64,000 nucleotides of DNA from Paracoccus gahaiensis (GTDB lineage Bacteria > Pseudomonadota > Alphaproteobacteria > Rhodobacterales > Rhodobacteraceae): positions 1 through 64,000 of the forward strand of contig NZ_SUNI01000004.1 of NCBI RefSeq assembly GCF_005048225.1, given 5' to 3'. Made by a program: the position numbers and the translations under genes. The notes beneath the pieces were generated by a model. That model had not been told where the DNA came from. It did not search any database and saw only the letters and a program-made list of their open reading frames with translations. The first letter of the stretch is position 1. The number at the start of each line of letters is the position of its first letter. Below are positions 9,728-19,988 of this stretch, piece after piece.

Positions 9728-9890
9728 GGGGGGCTTTGCGCCCCCCGTCGCGGCAGGCCGCGACTCCCCCCGCAGAATATTTTCCCCAAGATGAAACCCC
9801 GGACCGGCCCCCTCCTGCATTGGTCCTGAAATATCCCCGGGGGGCGGCGCGGCTTGCCGCGACGGGGGGCAGGCAGCCCCCCTTCGGCCT
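9728..9890. repeat. Convergent intergenic region with hairpin and GGGATATTT-type repeat
   Basis: Between two converging genes lie a GGGGGGC/GCCCCCC hairpin (9728-9746), a block CGCAGAATATTTTCCCCAAG, and at 9811-9846 an inverted copy of the repeat CCCCGGGGATATTTCAGGAC with CAATGCAGGAG. The same repeat appears upstright at 11955 and 55735. These blocks probably also serve as transcription ends for both flanking genes. Confidence 0.6.
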
Positions 9891-9901
9891 TGGGGCAGGG
9901 C

Positions 9902-10975
9902 TCAGCCCCGGGGGAAGACGAAGACGCGGTCGCGGCGCAGCATCAGCCACATGGGCGTGCCGGGGGGCGGCAGGAAGACGCCGGGAACGGTCGCGTTCAG
10001 CGTGATCGCGCCCGCATCGGTGGCGAATTCCACCAGCGAATCGCGGCCCAGATAGCGGGCGCGGGTCACGCGGGCCAAGGCGGCGGTGCCGTTTTCCGCC
10101 GTGGGCGCGGGGCCCTGGCCCGCGCGGTCGAAGTCGATCCTCAGATGCTGGGGGCGAATCACGATGTCGACCTCGGCCCCTTCGGGGATGCCCGGCGTCA
10201 GGAAGCGCCCGAAGGGCGTGTCGGTCAGCGCGCCCTGCACCCGGCCCGTCAGCACGTTGATGTCGCTGAAGAACCCCGCCGCCTGCCGGTCCACCGGCGC
10301 ATTGTAGAGGTTGTAGGGCGCGCCCTGCTGCACGATCCGCCCCGACCGCATCAGCAGGATCTGATCGGCCATGCGCATCGCCTCCTGCGGCTCGTGCGTG
10401 ACCAGAAGGACGGCAGTGCCCTCGTCCTTCAGCAGCGCCAGCGTCTCGTCGCGGATGCCGTCGCGCAAACGCTCGTCGAGGCCCGAGAAGGGCTCGTCCA
10501 TCAGCAGCACGCGGGGGCGCGGCGCCAAGGCGCGGGCCAGGGCCACGCGCTGCTGCTCGCCCCCCGAGAGCTGGTGGGGATAGCTGTCGATGTGGCGCGT
10601 CATCTGCACGCGGTCCAGAAGCGCGCCCACGCGGTCGCGGTTCGCCTTGAACCCGCCGGGCAGGCCGAAGGCCACGTTCTCGCGCACCGGCAGATGGGGA
10701 AACAGCGCGAAATCCTGGAACATCAGCCCGATGGCGCGGCGTTCGGGCGGGATGCGGAAGCTGGTGTCGCAGATCAGCTGCCCGTCGACGAAGATCCGCC
10801 CGCTATCCTGCATGTCCACGCCCGCGATGATCCGCAGCGTCGTGGATTTCCCGCAGCCCGAGGGCCCGAGCAGGCAGGCGACCTGTCCCGGCTCGACCTG
10901 GAAGCTGACATCGTCGACCACCGGCGCGCCGTCGAAGCGGCGCGTCAGGCAGTCGACCTGAAGTCGGGGAGGCAT
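9902..10975 (-). CDS. ABC transporter ATP-binding protein, ferric-iron/polyamine type (FbpC-like)
   Basis: The protein has 357 residues from ATG at 10975. Walker A is GPSGCGKST (about 37-45), the signature is LSGGEQQRVALARAL, Walker B is VLLMDEPFSGLD and the switch His is in LLVTHEPQEAMRMAD. A C-terminal TOBE-like region (about 260-357) places it in the CysA/PotA/FbpC class, which energises import of iron or small anions and polyamines. No permease or binding-protein gene adjoins it, so substrate and partners are unknown. An upstream TTG at 10993 could add six residues, but it has no better ribosome-binding site. Confidence 0.88.
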   Translation of the reverse strand: MPPRLQVDCLTRRFDGAPVVDDVSFQVEPGQVACLLGPSGCGKSTTLRIIAGVDMQDSGRIFVDGQLICDTSFRIPPERRAIGLMFQDFALFPHLPVRENVAFGLPGGFKANRDRVGALLDRVQMTRHIDSYPHQLSGGEQQRVALARALAPRPRVLLMDEPFSGLDERLRDGIRDETLALLKDEGTAVLLVTHEPQEAMRMADQILLMRSGRIVQQGAPYNLYNAPVDRQAAGFFSDINVLTGRVQGALTDTPFGRFLTPGIPEGAEVDIVIRPQHLRIDFDRAGQGPAPTAENGTAALARVTRARYLGRDSLVEFATDAGAITLNATVPGVFLPPPGTPMWLMLRRDRVFVFPRG

Positions 10976-11060
10976 CGTCACGGTCCGGGCCAAGCCTTTC
11001 GGTCGGGTTTCGCCTTGGCCTAGCAGGGCCGCCCGGGTCCCGCAACCGGGCGGGCGGCTG

Positions 11061-11840
11061 TCATATGGTGACGTTCAGCGCGCCGCCGTCCAGCAGGACA
11101 TTTTGTCCCACCATGAAGCGCGCCTGCTGGCTGCACATGAAGGCGCAGGTCGCGCCGAAATCGGCGGCCGTGCCATAGCTGCCGGTGGGGATCGTGGCCT
11201 GACGCTGCGCGCGGGCCTGATCCACGGTGATGCCCTTGGCCGTCGCCACGCCGCCATCCAGGCTGTCGGCGCGGTCGGTCGCGTGGATGCCGGGCAGCAG
11301 GTTGTTCACGCAGACGCCCTTGCCCGCCACCTGCCGCGACATGCCCGCGACAAATCCCGTCAGACCGGTCCGCGCCGTGTTCGACAGGCCCAGCACCGAA
11401 ATGGGCGAGCGGACCGAACCCGAGGTGATGTTGACGACCCGCCCCCAGCCCCGGTCCATCATGCCCGGCACCAGCGCCTGCATCAGCGCGACCGCCGACA
11501 GCATGTTGGCGTCGATGGCGCGGATGAAGTCGTCGCGGCTCCAGTCCTGCCAGTTGCCCGGGGGCGGGCCGCCGGCATTGGTGACCAGGATGTCGGCATG
11601 ACCGACCGCCTCCAGCACCAGCGCGCGGCCCTCGGCGGTGGTGATGTCGGCGGCGACGGGGGTGACCTCGACGCCGTGCCGTTCGGCGATCTCATGGGCG
11701 GTGCGGGTGATCTCGGCCTCGGTGCGGCTGTTGATGACCAGATTGACGCCGGCGGCGGCCAGCGCCTCGGCGCAGCCCCGGCCCAGCCCCTTGGAGGCGG
11801 CGCAGACCAGCCCCCGCTTGCCCGTGATGCCCAGATCCAT
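11061..11840 (-). CDS. Atypical short-chain dehydrogenase/reductase family protein
   Basis: The 259-residue Rossmann protein has NAG at 88-90, Ser140 in VVNITS, and a C-terminal DGGALNVTI. Two usual hallmarks are changed. The coenzyme loop reads CAASKGLGRG instead of TGxxxGIG, and the catalytic Tyr and Lys of YxxxK are Ser153 and Arg157 (GLSNTARTGL). This matches a known divergent branch annotated as beta-ketoacyl-ACP-reductase-like, whose reaction is unclear. The start has AGGAG upstream. It lies 140 bp beyond rpe on the same strand, separated by a repeat, so it is probably a separate unit. Confidence 0.85.
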   Translation of the reverse strand: MDLGITGKRGLVCAASKGLGRGCAEALAAAGVNLVINSRTEAEITRTAHEIAERHGVEVTPVAADITTAEGRALVLEAVGHADILVTNAGGPPPGNWQDWSRDDFIRAIDANMLSAVALMQALVPGMMDRGWGRVVNITSGSVRSPISVLGLSNTARTGLTGFVAGMSRQVAGKGVCVNNLLPGIHATDRADSLDGGVATAKGITVDQARAQRQATIPTGSYGTAADFGATCAFMCSQQARFMVGQNVLLDGGALNVTI

Positions 11841-11928
11841 CCTCGTCTCCTTTTATGGTCAGGGGCGCAGAAGACGTGGGGTCGGGGGGATTGTCAAATG
11901 GCAGGAGCGGGGGGCTGGCGATGGAAGC

Positions 11929-11979
11929 GGGGGGCCGGCCCCCCGCAGCCCCCCGGGATACTTAGAGACCAAAGCAGGA
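11929..11979. repeat. Intergenic repeat GGGATAYTTRGAGACCAAAGCAGG type
   Basis: A GGGGGCCGGCCCCC dyad is followed by GCAGCCCCCCGGGATACTTA and GAGACCAAAGCAGGA, ending just before the rpe stop codon. It matches the blocks at 55710-55760 and, inverted, at 9811-9846. Confidence 0.7.
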
Positions 11980-12660
11980 TCAGGCGATGGAGGTGCGGAT
12001 GGCCTGCATGTTGACCCCATAAATTTGCGGGCTGTCGACCGAGCCGTCCTTGAAGACCGCCGAGCCTGCGACCAGCACGTCGGCACCGGCCTTGGCGACC
12101 AGGGGCGCGGTCGTGGGATCGACGCCGCCATCGACCTGGATGTGGATCGGGCGGTCGCCGATCAGGGCGCGGATGCGGGCGATCTTGTCCAGCTGGCTGT
12201 GGATGAACTTCTGCCCGCCGAAGCCCGGGTTCACGGTCATCACCAGCACCATGTCGCAGAGGTCCAGAAGGTAATCCACCGCCTCGGCCGGGGTGCCGGG
12301 GTTCAGCGCGATGCCCGCCTTCTTGCCCGTCGCGCGGATCGCCTGCAGGGTGCGGTGGGGATGGGGGCTGGCCTCGACATGGGCGGTGATCATGTCGGCG
12401 CCCGCCTCAGCATAGGCCTCGATATAGGCATCCACCGGCGCGATCATCAGATGCACGTCCATGAAGGTCGTCACATGCGGGCGGAAGGCCTTCACGGCGG
12501 GCGGGCCGAAGGTCAGGTTCGGCACGAAATGCCCGTCCATCACGTCGACATGGACCCAATCCGCGCCCTGATCCTCGATGGCGCGGATCTCGGCCCCGAA
12601 ATTGGCGAAATCGGCGGAGAGGATCGAGGGCGCGATCTTGATCTTGCGGTCGAAATCCAT
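11980..12660 (-). CDS. rpe: Ribulose-phosphate 3-epimerase
   Basis: This 226-residue TIM-barrel enzyme interconverts ribulose-5-P and xylulose-5-P in the Calvin and pentose phosphate cycles. It shows [49 protein letters not shown] and HIQVDGG, covering the metal ligands and phosphate loop. The chosen ATG (12660) has AGGAG 8 nt upstream; an ATG seven codons earlier overlaps the cbbX stop as ATGA. It is the last gene of the cbb operon and could be called cbbE. Confidence 0.95.
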   Translation of the reverse strand: MDFDRKIKIAPSILSADFANFGAEIRAIEDQGADWVHVDVMDGHFVPNLTFGPPAVKAFRPHVTTFMDVHLMIAPVDAYIEAYAEAGADMITAHVEASPHPHRTLQAIRATGKKAGIALNPGTPAEAVDYLLDLCDMVLVMTVNPGFGGQKFIHSQLDKIARIRALIGDRPIHIQVDGGVDPTTAPLVAKAGADVLVAGSAVFKDGSVDSPQIYGVNMQAIRTSIA

Positions 12661-12677
12661 GGGCGTCTCCTGCGGGG

Positions 12678-13625
12678 TCATTCGGCTGCGGCCTGCCTGC
12701 TGGCGCGGTCCACGTCAAGCCCGCCCGCGAAGACCCGGCTGGCGCGGATGTCGGGTTCGGTCAGCGTGGACAGGGCCGCCGCGTCCAGGGGGCCCTTCGC
12801 CTCGCCGAACAGGCGGTTGGCCTGCCGCAGCCGGGCGCGGTCCAGCGCGTTGCGGATGGACCGCGCATTGGCGAAATGCGGCTGGCCGCGCCGGGCGGCG
12901 ATGTACTGCGCCATGGCCGCGCGGGCGGCGTCGTCCAGCGTGTAGTTCTGCCGCGACAGCATCCCCTCCGAGATGTGCAGCAGCTCACCGTCGCTGTAAT
13001 CGGGGAACTCGATGTGATGCGCGATCCGGGACCGGAAGCCGGGGTTCGAGGCGAAGAAGCGGTCCATCCGGTCGGCATAGCCCGCCAGGATCACCACCAG
13101 ATCGTCGCGGTTGTTCTCCATCACCTGCAGCAGGATCTCGATCGCCTCCTGCCCGTAATCGCGCTCGTTCTCGGCGCGGTAGAGGTAATAGGCCTCGTCG
13201 ATGAACAGCACGCCGCCCATCGCCTTCTTCAGCACCTCTTTCGTCTTTGGGGCGGTATGGCCGATATACTGGCCGACCAGATCGTCGCGGGTGACGGTCA
13301 CCAGATGGCCCTTGCGGACATAGCCAAGCCGGTGCAGCAGCGCGGCCATCTTCAGCGCCACGGTCGTCTTGCCGGTGCCGGGATTGCCGGTGAAGCTCAT
13401 GTGCAGGGTCGGGGTCTCGGTCGCCAGACCCAGACGCCGGCGGGCGCGGTCGACCAGCAGCAGGGCGGCGGTCTCGCGGATGCGGGCCTTGACGGGCGCG
13501 AGGCCCACCAGCTCGCGGTCCAGATCGGCCAGCACCTCGGCCACGCCGCTGTCGGCGAAGTCCTGCGCCAGATCGACATGGGTGGGAAGGTCTGCGGGCG
13601 GGGCGGGTTGGTCGTCGGTCATCAT
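12678..13625 (-). CDS. cbbX: Red-type RuBisCO activase CbbX
   Basis: The 315-residue AAA+ ATPase removes inhibitory sugar phosphates from red-type RuBisCO by pulling on the large-subunit C-terminus. Walker A is GNPGTGKTT, Walker B is [11 protein letters not shown], the pore loop region is [13 protein letters not shown], and sensor and arginine-finger regions follow at SNPGFRSRI. The ATG at 13625 has AAGG just upstream; the longer frame to 13646 would start inside a hairpin and is less likely. It follows cbbS, as in other form IC operons, and overlaps the longer rpe start by 4 bp. Confidence 0.95.
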   Translation of the reverse strand: MMTDDQPAPPADLPTHVDLAQDFADSGVAEVLADLDRELVGLAPVKARIRETAALLLVDRARRRLGLATETPTLHMSFTGNPGTGKTTVALKMAALLHRLGYVRKGHLVTVTRDDLVGQYIGHTAPKTKEVLKKAMGGVLFIDEAYYLYRAENERDYGQEAIEILLQVMENNRDDLVVILAGYADRMDRFFASNPGFRSRIAHHIEFPDYSDGELLHISEGMLSRQNYTLDDAARAAMAQYIAARRGQPHFANARSIRNALDRARLRQANRLFGEAKGPLDAAALSTLTEPDIRASRVFAGGLDVDRASRQAAAE

Positions 13626-13645
13626 GCACCTTTGCGATAAAGACA

Positions 13646-13676
13646 TCCGGACGGCGGGGAGGAGCCGCCGCCCGGA
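13646..13676 (-). terminator. Hairpin between cbbS and cbbX
   Basis: The minus-strand RNA can form a 12-bp stem TCCGGGCGGCGG/CCGCCGTCCGGA with a G-U pair and a 7-nt loop. There is no T run. It may stabilise the cbbLS message or attenuate expression of cbbX-rpe; inference. Confidence 0.5.
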
Positions 13677-13685
13677 CAGATCCCC

Positions 13686-14105
13686 TCAGGGATAGCGGGC
13701 GCCCTCGGGTTCGCGCATGGCATAGCTCTCGATCGTATAGCGGACGCTGCGGCCCTCGCCCTCCTGCCGGACCAGACGGAAGCCCGGCTCGACCGCGGGG
13801 CGGTTCACGATCATCGCCATGCGGATCGATTCCCATCCGGGCGAGGCGTCGAAGGCGATCACCCGGATATACTGGCCGCCATAGAGCTTGCGACATTCGT
13901 TGACCTCGAAGACCACCGCGGCGGCGTCCGGATTGTCGAACATCGGATGGCCCCACATCTCCCAGTAGGTGTTGCGGGGATGGGGGTCGTCGGTGTGCTC
14001 GACCGACACCGCCCAGCCCTTGTCGATGGCATATTGGGCCTGCACGCGGATGTCGTCATCCGACAGGTCGGGCAGGAAGCTGAACTGTCCTTGGGTCATT
14101 TTCAT
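13686..14105 (-). CDS. cbbS: RuBisCO small subunit, red type (form IC)
   Basis: The 139-residue subunit caps the L8S8 holoenzyme. It has QFSFLPDLSDDDI, YAIDKGWAVSVEHTDDPHPRN, YWEMWGHPMFD and the long C-terminal extension (about 105-139) that forms a beta-barrel in red-type enzymes. The start MKMTQGQFSF is preceded by a purine-rich site; the frame stays open further upstream, but that part is not family-like. About 200 bp separate it from cbbL, more than usual, and this gap holds a possible small ORF. Confidence 0.96.
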   Translation of the reverse strand: MKMTQGQFSFLPDLSDDDIRVQAQYAIDKGWAVSVEHTDDPHPRNTYWEMWGHPMFDNPDAAAVVFEVNECRKLYGGQYIRVIAFDASPGWESIRMAMIVNRPAVEPGFRLVRQEGEGRSVRYTIESYAMREPEGARYP

Positions 14106-14160
14106 GGGGAAGATCCTTTGCGGTTCGGGGTCGGGACCTGCGCGCGAGGGGCGCAGGTCC

Positions 14161-15794
<1,634 letters not shown>

Positions 15795-16667
15795 TCAGGC
15801 GCGGCGGGCCTCGCCCGTCAGGCGCAGGATCATCGGGGTCAGGATCAGCTGCATCGCCAGGTCCATCTTGGGACCGGGAATGACGATGGAATTGGCCCGG
15901 CTCATCCAGGACCCGTCGATCATCTGGGTCAGGTAGGGAAAATCGATCCCCTTGGGGTTTCGGAACCGGATCACCACCAGGCTTTCGTCGGCAGTGGGGA
16001 TCCATCGGGCGATGAACGGGTTCGAGGTGTCCACCACCGGCACCCGCTGGAAATTGATGTCGGTCTGGGTGAATTGCGGGCAGATGCAGTGCACATAGGC
16101 GTGCATCCGGCGCAGGATCGTGTCGGTCACGGCTTCGGTCGAATAGCCGCGCTGCGCCTTGTCGCGGTGGATCTTCTGGGTCCATTCCAGATTGACCACC
16201 GGCACCACGCCGATCTTCAGATCGGCCAGCGCGGCCAGATCGACGGTGTCGTTGACCACCGCCCCGTGCAGCCCCTCGTAGAACAGCAGGTCGCTGCCAT
16301 CCGCGAAGGGCGCCCAATCGGTGAAGGTGCCCGGCGGGCTGCCCCAGCGCGCGGCCTCGGCCTCGTCATGGACATAGTGGCGGGTCTGGCCGCGCCCCGT
16401 CTCGCCATAGATGCGAAAGATCTCCTCCAGCTTCTCCAGCTCGTTGGCGTCATAGCTGAAATGGCTGAAGGTCGCGTCGCCGGCGGCCAGACGGTCTGTC
16501 AGCTCGGCCTTCATCGCGGCGCGGTCATAGCGGTGGAAGGCGTCGCCCTCGATGCTGACGGCGGTGATGCCCTCGCGGCGAAAGATCTGGTCGAAGGTCG
16601 ACTTGACCGTGGTCGTGCCCGCGCCCGAACTGCCGGTGACCGAGATGATGGGGTGCTTCTTGCTCAT
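15795..16667 (-). CDS. prkB: Phosphoribulokinase
   Basis: The 290-residue kinase phosphorylates ribulose-5-P to RuBisCO's substrate. It has the P-loop GSSGAGTTTVKSTF (about 12-25), AVSIEGDAFHRYDR, YEGLHGAVVN (catalytic base region) and HRDKAQRGYSTEAV. These, together with the octameric bacterial-type length, separate it from the plant type. Also known as cbbP. It sits 7 bp after cbbF and 24 bp before cbbL. Confidence 0.97.
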   Translation of the reverse strand: MSKKHPIISVTGSSGAGTTTVKSTFDQIFRREGITAVSIEGDAFHRYDRAAMKAELTDRLAAGDATFSHFSYDANELEKLEEIFRIYGETGRGQTRHYVHDEAEAARWGSPPGTFTDWAPFADGSDLLFYEGLHGAVVNDTVDLAALADLKIGVVPVVNLEWTQKIHRDKAQRGYSTEAVTDTILRRMHAYVHCICPQFTQTDINFQRVPVVDTSNPFIARWIPTADESLVVIRFRNPKGIDFPYLTQMIDGSWMSRANSIVIPGPKMDLAMQLILTPMILRLTGEARRA

Positions 16668-16674
16668 GATGTCC

Positions 16675-17640
16675 TCAGGCTCGGAAAAGGCCGCGATGGC
16701 CGAACAGGGCCGAGACCTCGGCCTCGGGCAGGTCGTGATAGCCGGCGACCCGGTCGACCTTGTCGGCGCTGCCGAAGACCAGCGGGCTGAGCGCCGCCAG
16801 TTCGGTCAGGGGGGCGTCCAGAAGGGGCAGGGCGCCGTCCGTGGCCCGTCCGCCCGCCTGTTCGATCAGGAAGGCGATGGGGGCGGCCTGATGCAGCAGC
16901 CGCAACCGGCCCCGCTCGCCGCCCGGGCGGGTTATGGCGGGGTCCAGGAAGATGCCGCCGCGCATCAGGATGCGATGCGCCTCGGCGGTCAGCGACGAGG
17001 TCCAGCGCATGCTGAACGCCCGCGCCCTCGGCCCCTCGGCCCCGGCCATGCAATCGTCGACATAGGCCCGCACCGGACGCGCCCAGTGGCGGTAATGGGC
17101 CGCGTCGATGGCGAATTCCGGCGAGGCCGAGGGCAGGGCGACCCGCTCGCAGCTCAGCGCAAAGCGGCGGCTCTCGGGGTCCAGCACATGGATCTGCGTG
17201 CCTTGGCCGCAGCTCAGCACCAGGCAGCAGCGCGGCCCGTGCAGCACATAGCCCGCCGCCAGCATGTCGCGCGCCGGGCGCAGAAAGCTGGCCTCGCTTG
17301 TGTCGCCGGCGGCGAAGATCGCAAAGATCGTGCCAGCGGGGATGTTGGCCTCGATCCCCGAGGCGCCCTCCAGCGGGTCCAGCGCCACGGCCAGCGCGCC
17401 GTCAGGCTGCAGGGCCTGCGGTTCGGGGCGCAGGGGCGTGGACAGCCAGCGCACCCCGGCCCCGCGCAGCGTCGCCGTGAACAGGGCCTCGGCCGCGGCA
17501 GAGGACGGGGCCGCAGCCTCGGCCATCTCGCCACCGCGCCGGATGCGGTCGGACAGCGTTCCCGACGCCTGGGCGATCGCCTCCAGCACCGGCCGGAACC
17601 GGGTCGGGATCAGGCGGGTCTCAAGATGCGTCATGGTCAT
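16675..17640 (-). CDS. cbbF: Fructose-1,6-bisphosphatase, class I, divergent
   Basis: The protein has 321 residues from the ATG at 17640, preceded by GGGGAGG. It hydrolyses fructose-1,6-bisphosphate (and possibly sedoheptulose bisphosphate) for RuBP regeneration. The metal site usually reads DPLDGSSN; here it is DPLEGASGIEANIPAGTIF, so the second Asp is Glu and the Ser-Ser-Asn is altered. GGIFLDPA and the C-terminal LIEQAGGRATDG agree with the family. First gene of the cbb operon, divergent from cbbR. It is likely active but drifting from the consensus. Confidence 0.9.
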   Translation of the reverse strand: MTMTHLETRLIPTRFRPVLEAIAQASGTLSDRIRRGGEMAEAAAPSSAAAEALFTATLRGAGVRWLSTPLRPEPQALQPDGALAVALDPLEGASGIEANIPAGTIFAIFAAGDTSEASFLRPARDMLAAGYVLHGPRCCLVLSCGQGTQIHVLDPESRRFALSCERVALPSASPEFAIDAAHYRHWARPVRAYVDDCMAGAEGPRARAFSMRWTSSLTAEAHRILMRGGIFLDPAITRPGGERGRLRLLHQAAPIAFLIEQAGGRATDGALPLLDAPLTELAALSPLVFGSADKVDRVAGYHDLPEAEVSALFGHRGLFRA

Positions 17641-17689
17641 CGCCTCCCCGGCAGTGGCTGTCCGTGGAAGCAGGTTGACAGGTGGGATG

Positions 17690-17712
17690 CTTTTGTAAAA
17701 TTTAATAAGAAA
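17690..17712. promoter_or_regulatory. Candidate CbbR operator in the cbbF-cbbR divergent region
   Basis: In a GC-rich 97-bp intergenic stretch, an isolated AT-rich block TTTTGTAAAATTTAATAAG holds a TNA-N7-TNA pattern (17696-17708), the half-site arrangement known for CbbR. It lies about 50 bp ahead of cbbF and 30 bp ahead of cbbR, fitting activation of the operon and autoregulation. Confidence 0.55.
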
Positions 17713-17737
17713 GAAGCTGGGTTCAGGAAAAGTGAAG

Positions 17738-18673
17738 ATGAAAACCGATGCGTTGACCTTGCGCCAGCTGCGCGCCCTGCGCGCCGTCGCCGACAGCGGC
17801 AGCCTGACCCTGGCCGCCGCCCAGCTGGGCCTGACCCCGCCCGCGATCCACAGCCAACTGAAATCCCTGGACGATCTGGCGGGAACCGCGCTGTTGCAGC
17901 GCGCCGAGCACGGCGTCTTCCGCCCCACTGCCGAGGGCCGCGCGCTGCTGGTGGCCGAGGGTCAGATCGCCACCGCCCTCGCCCGCGCGGGCCGCGAGAT
18001 CGCGGCGCTGCGCCAGGGACACAGCGGCACCGTGGTCCTGGGGGTGGTCTCGACCGGCAAGTATTTCGCGCCGTTTCTGGTCGCGACCCTGCAGCGCGCC
18101 CTGCCGCGGATCGAGGTGACGCTGCGCATCGGCAACCGCGACGCGATTCTGGCCGCGCTGGCGGGGGACGAGCTGGACCTGGCGATCATGGGCCGCCCTC
18201 CGCGCGAGCCTGCGGTGATCTCGGACCCCGTCGGGCCCCATCCCCACATCATCATCGCCGCCCCCGACCATCCGCTGGCCGCCCAGGACCCGGTGATGCC
18301 GGGCGATCTTCTGTCCCAGACCTTCCTCTCGCGCGAGGAGGGGTCGGGCACGCGCATCCTGATGACCCGCTTTCTGGACCGCATCGGCGAGGGCGCCCCG
18401 TGGCGCGCGGTCGAGATGGGCACGAACGAGACGATCAAGCAGGCGGTCATCGCGGGTCTCGGCATCGCGCTGATCTCGCAGCACACCTGCACCGAGGAAT
18501 TGCGCGCCGGCCGCCTGACCGCCCTGTCCGCGATCGGCCTGCCCATCCAGCGCAGCTGGTACCTGCTGCACCGCGCCGACCGCGCCCCCAGCCCCGCCAC
18601 CGAGCGCATCCGCGCCGCCATCGCCGGCCTCGGCGGCAGCTTCCTGCCCCGGATCGCCCCCGCCCTGCCGTGA
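17738..18673 (+). CDS. cbbR: LysR-type regulator of the cbb operon
   Basis: The 311-residue protein has an N-terminal winged helix-turn-helix (LTLRQLRALRAVADSGSLTL to ALLQRAEHGVFRPTAEG, about 5-62), a linker helix, and a periplasmic-binding-like effector domain (about 90-300) that in CbbR senses metabolites such as RuBP or NADPH. ATG at 17738 has AGGA 9 nt upstream; a GTG two codons earlier is too close to it. It is divergent from cbbF, the classical cbbR position, so control of the cbb operon is well supported by context. Confidence 0.93.
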   Translation: MKTDALTLRQLRALRAVADSGSLTLAAAQLGLTPPAIHSQLKSLDDLAGTALLQRAEHGVFRPTAEGRALLVAEGQIATALARAGREIAALRQGHSGTVVLGVVSTGKYFAPFLVATLQRALPRIEVTLRIGNRDAILAALAGDELDLAIMGRPPREPAVISDPVGPHPHIIIAAPDHPLAAQDPVMPGDLLSQTFLSREEGSGTRILMTRFLDRIGEGAPWRAVEMGTNETIKQAVIAGLGIALISQHTCTEELRAGRLTALSAIGLPIQRSWYLLHRADRAPSPATERIRAAIAGLGGSFLPRIAPALP

Positions 18674-19325
18674 GACCCCGCCGCCGGCAGCGTAGGCCGC
18701 CCCGGCAGGCTTGCCGTTCGATGCTTTGCTTGTCGCCCGTTGCCCGTCACCCGTTGGCTCTCGCTCTCCGGTTTTCACGCGTTTTGTCCGATCTGGCCTG
18801 CACACTCGTCCCGGCCTCACGGACCCGTCGAGATGCCGTCCGATGTGGGACGCTTGATCAACAGATCCGGCCTGCGAACCCCGACCGCTCTCCCGATCCT
18901 GTGCCGTGACCGTCCTTGACCGGACCCATCATCACCGCGCCTCACCCTCCGCCTGCGGTTACCTCAGGAATACCCGGCAGCATCAGGTCCACCACCACTG
19001 CGCCCGACGCGACGCCGTGAACGGTTCCTGGTTGAACCGATTGCGCAGGATCCATCATCGCCGCTGTCCGCTGTCCGCTGTCCGCTGTCCGCTGTCCGCT
19101 GTCCGCTGTCCGCTGTCCGCTGTCCGCTGTCCGCTGTCCGCTGTCCGCGTCGGCCGCGACGCCTGAGCGGGGCAGAACGCGTGAACCTGTTGAGCATCCG
19201 GCATCCTCGCGCAGGCGCATGGCGACGATGCGGCAAGGTTCGGCATCGGCGGAACCCACGCGTCGCACAGACCTGAACCACACATCCCAAGCCCGGCTCC
19301 GTCCTTCCCCCCCCTTCCCGCACAA
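18674..19325. other. Gene-free region between cbbR and flgD
   Basis: About 650 bp hold no convincing gene: frames here are short and show no family pattern. The only structure is the 7-bp tandem repeat at 19061-19148. It separates the Calvin and flagellar blocks and may be an old insertion or rearrangement point. Confidence 0.6.
19061..19148. repeat. Tandem 7-bp repeat, CCGCTGT x about 12.5
   Basis: The unit CCGCTGT is repeated head to tail without visible error across 88 bp. Because 7 is not a multiple of 3, the array reads as a repeating heptapeptide in every frame (for example TADSGQR on the minus strand), which opens spurious frames. Perfect copies imply slippage-driven turnover. Confidence 0.95.
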
Positions 19326-19979
19326 TCACGCCGGATCACGCAGCGCCGTCACCTCGGAGGCGGGGGCTGAACTGCCGCCTTCGAAGACCAGGCGGCCCCC
19401 GTTCCCGAACTCCGCCTCGACGATCCGCGCATAGGCGCCGACGCGCGTGTCGGCCAGCAATTCATCGCCCCGGCGGCTCTCCAGGGTGAAGCCATACAGC
19501 CCGTCGGGCAGCTTCGCGCCTTTCGGGTCCAAGCCCCGCCAGTCGATCTGGCCCTTGCCGGGGCCGATCTCTTCGCGGGCGACCTCGCGGCCGCCGGCAT
19601 CGCGGGTGACCAACTGGACGCTGTCGGCCTGCTCATGCGGCGCGATGTCCAGGGTGAGGGGCGCCTCGCCGAACCAGACGGGCGCCGTGGTCCGCGCCTC
19701 CTTGCCGATCCAGGCGGCGATGCCGCTGCCGCCCGCCTGACCCGCCATCTGCTCGAGGAACCGATTGCTCAGCGCCTGCTGCTCGACCCCGGCAAAGGTG
19801 GCCAGCTGAATCGCGAAATCCGTGCCCTGCATGGGGTTCAGCGGATCCTGATTCTTCAGCTGCGCGGTCAGCATGGTCAGGAAGGTCTGGAAATCCGCGC
19901 CCGTCCCGGCCGCCGAGAAGCCGGTCCCCGGACCCGTGGGGGCGGTCGGCAGGGAAGGCGAGGCGATGGCGTCGACCAT
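19326..19979 (-). CDS. flgD: Flagellar hook assembly protein FlgD
   Basis: The 217-residue scaffold caps the growing hook. The N-terminal signature FQTFLTMLTAQLKNQDPLNPMQGTDF is shown in two parts here: FLTMLTAQLKNQDPLNPM (about 32-49) and GTDFAIQLATFAGVEQQ. The C-terminal part (about 90-190) has the FlgD Ig/tudor pattern, ending with LPDGLYGFTLESRRG. It follows fliK by 9 bp on the same strand, so the two are co-transcribed. The terminal 20 residues (after VFEGG) are variable. Confidence 0.94.
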   Translation of the reverse strand: MVDAIASPSLPTAPTGPGTGFSAAGTGADFQTFLTMLTAQLKNQDPLNPMQGTDFAIQLATFAGVEQQALSNRFLEQMAGQAGGSGIAAWIGKEARTTAPVWFGEAPLTLDIAPHEQADSVQLVTRDAGGREVAREEIGPGKGQIDWRGLDPKGAKLPDGLYGFTLESRRGDELLADTRVGAYARIVEAEFGNGGRLVFEGGSSAPASEVTALRDPA

Positions 19980-19988
19980 GGATGTCTC

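Noticed and set aside
19061..19148. Possible CRISPR array
   Set aside because: The units are 7 bp and contiguous, with no spacers and no cas genes.
18942..19339. Three minus-strand frames of about 95-127 codons with repeated ADSGQRT
   Set aside because: The reading frames exist only because the 7-bp repeat has no stop in any phase. There is no ribosome-binding site or conserved motif.
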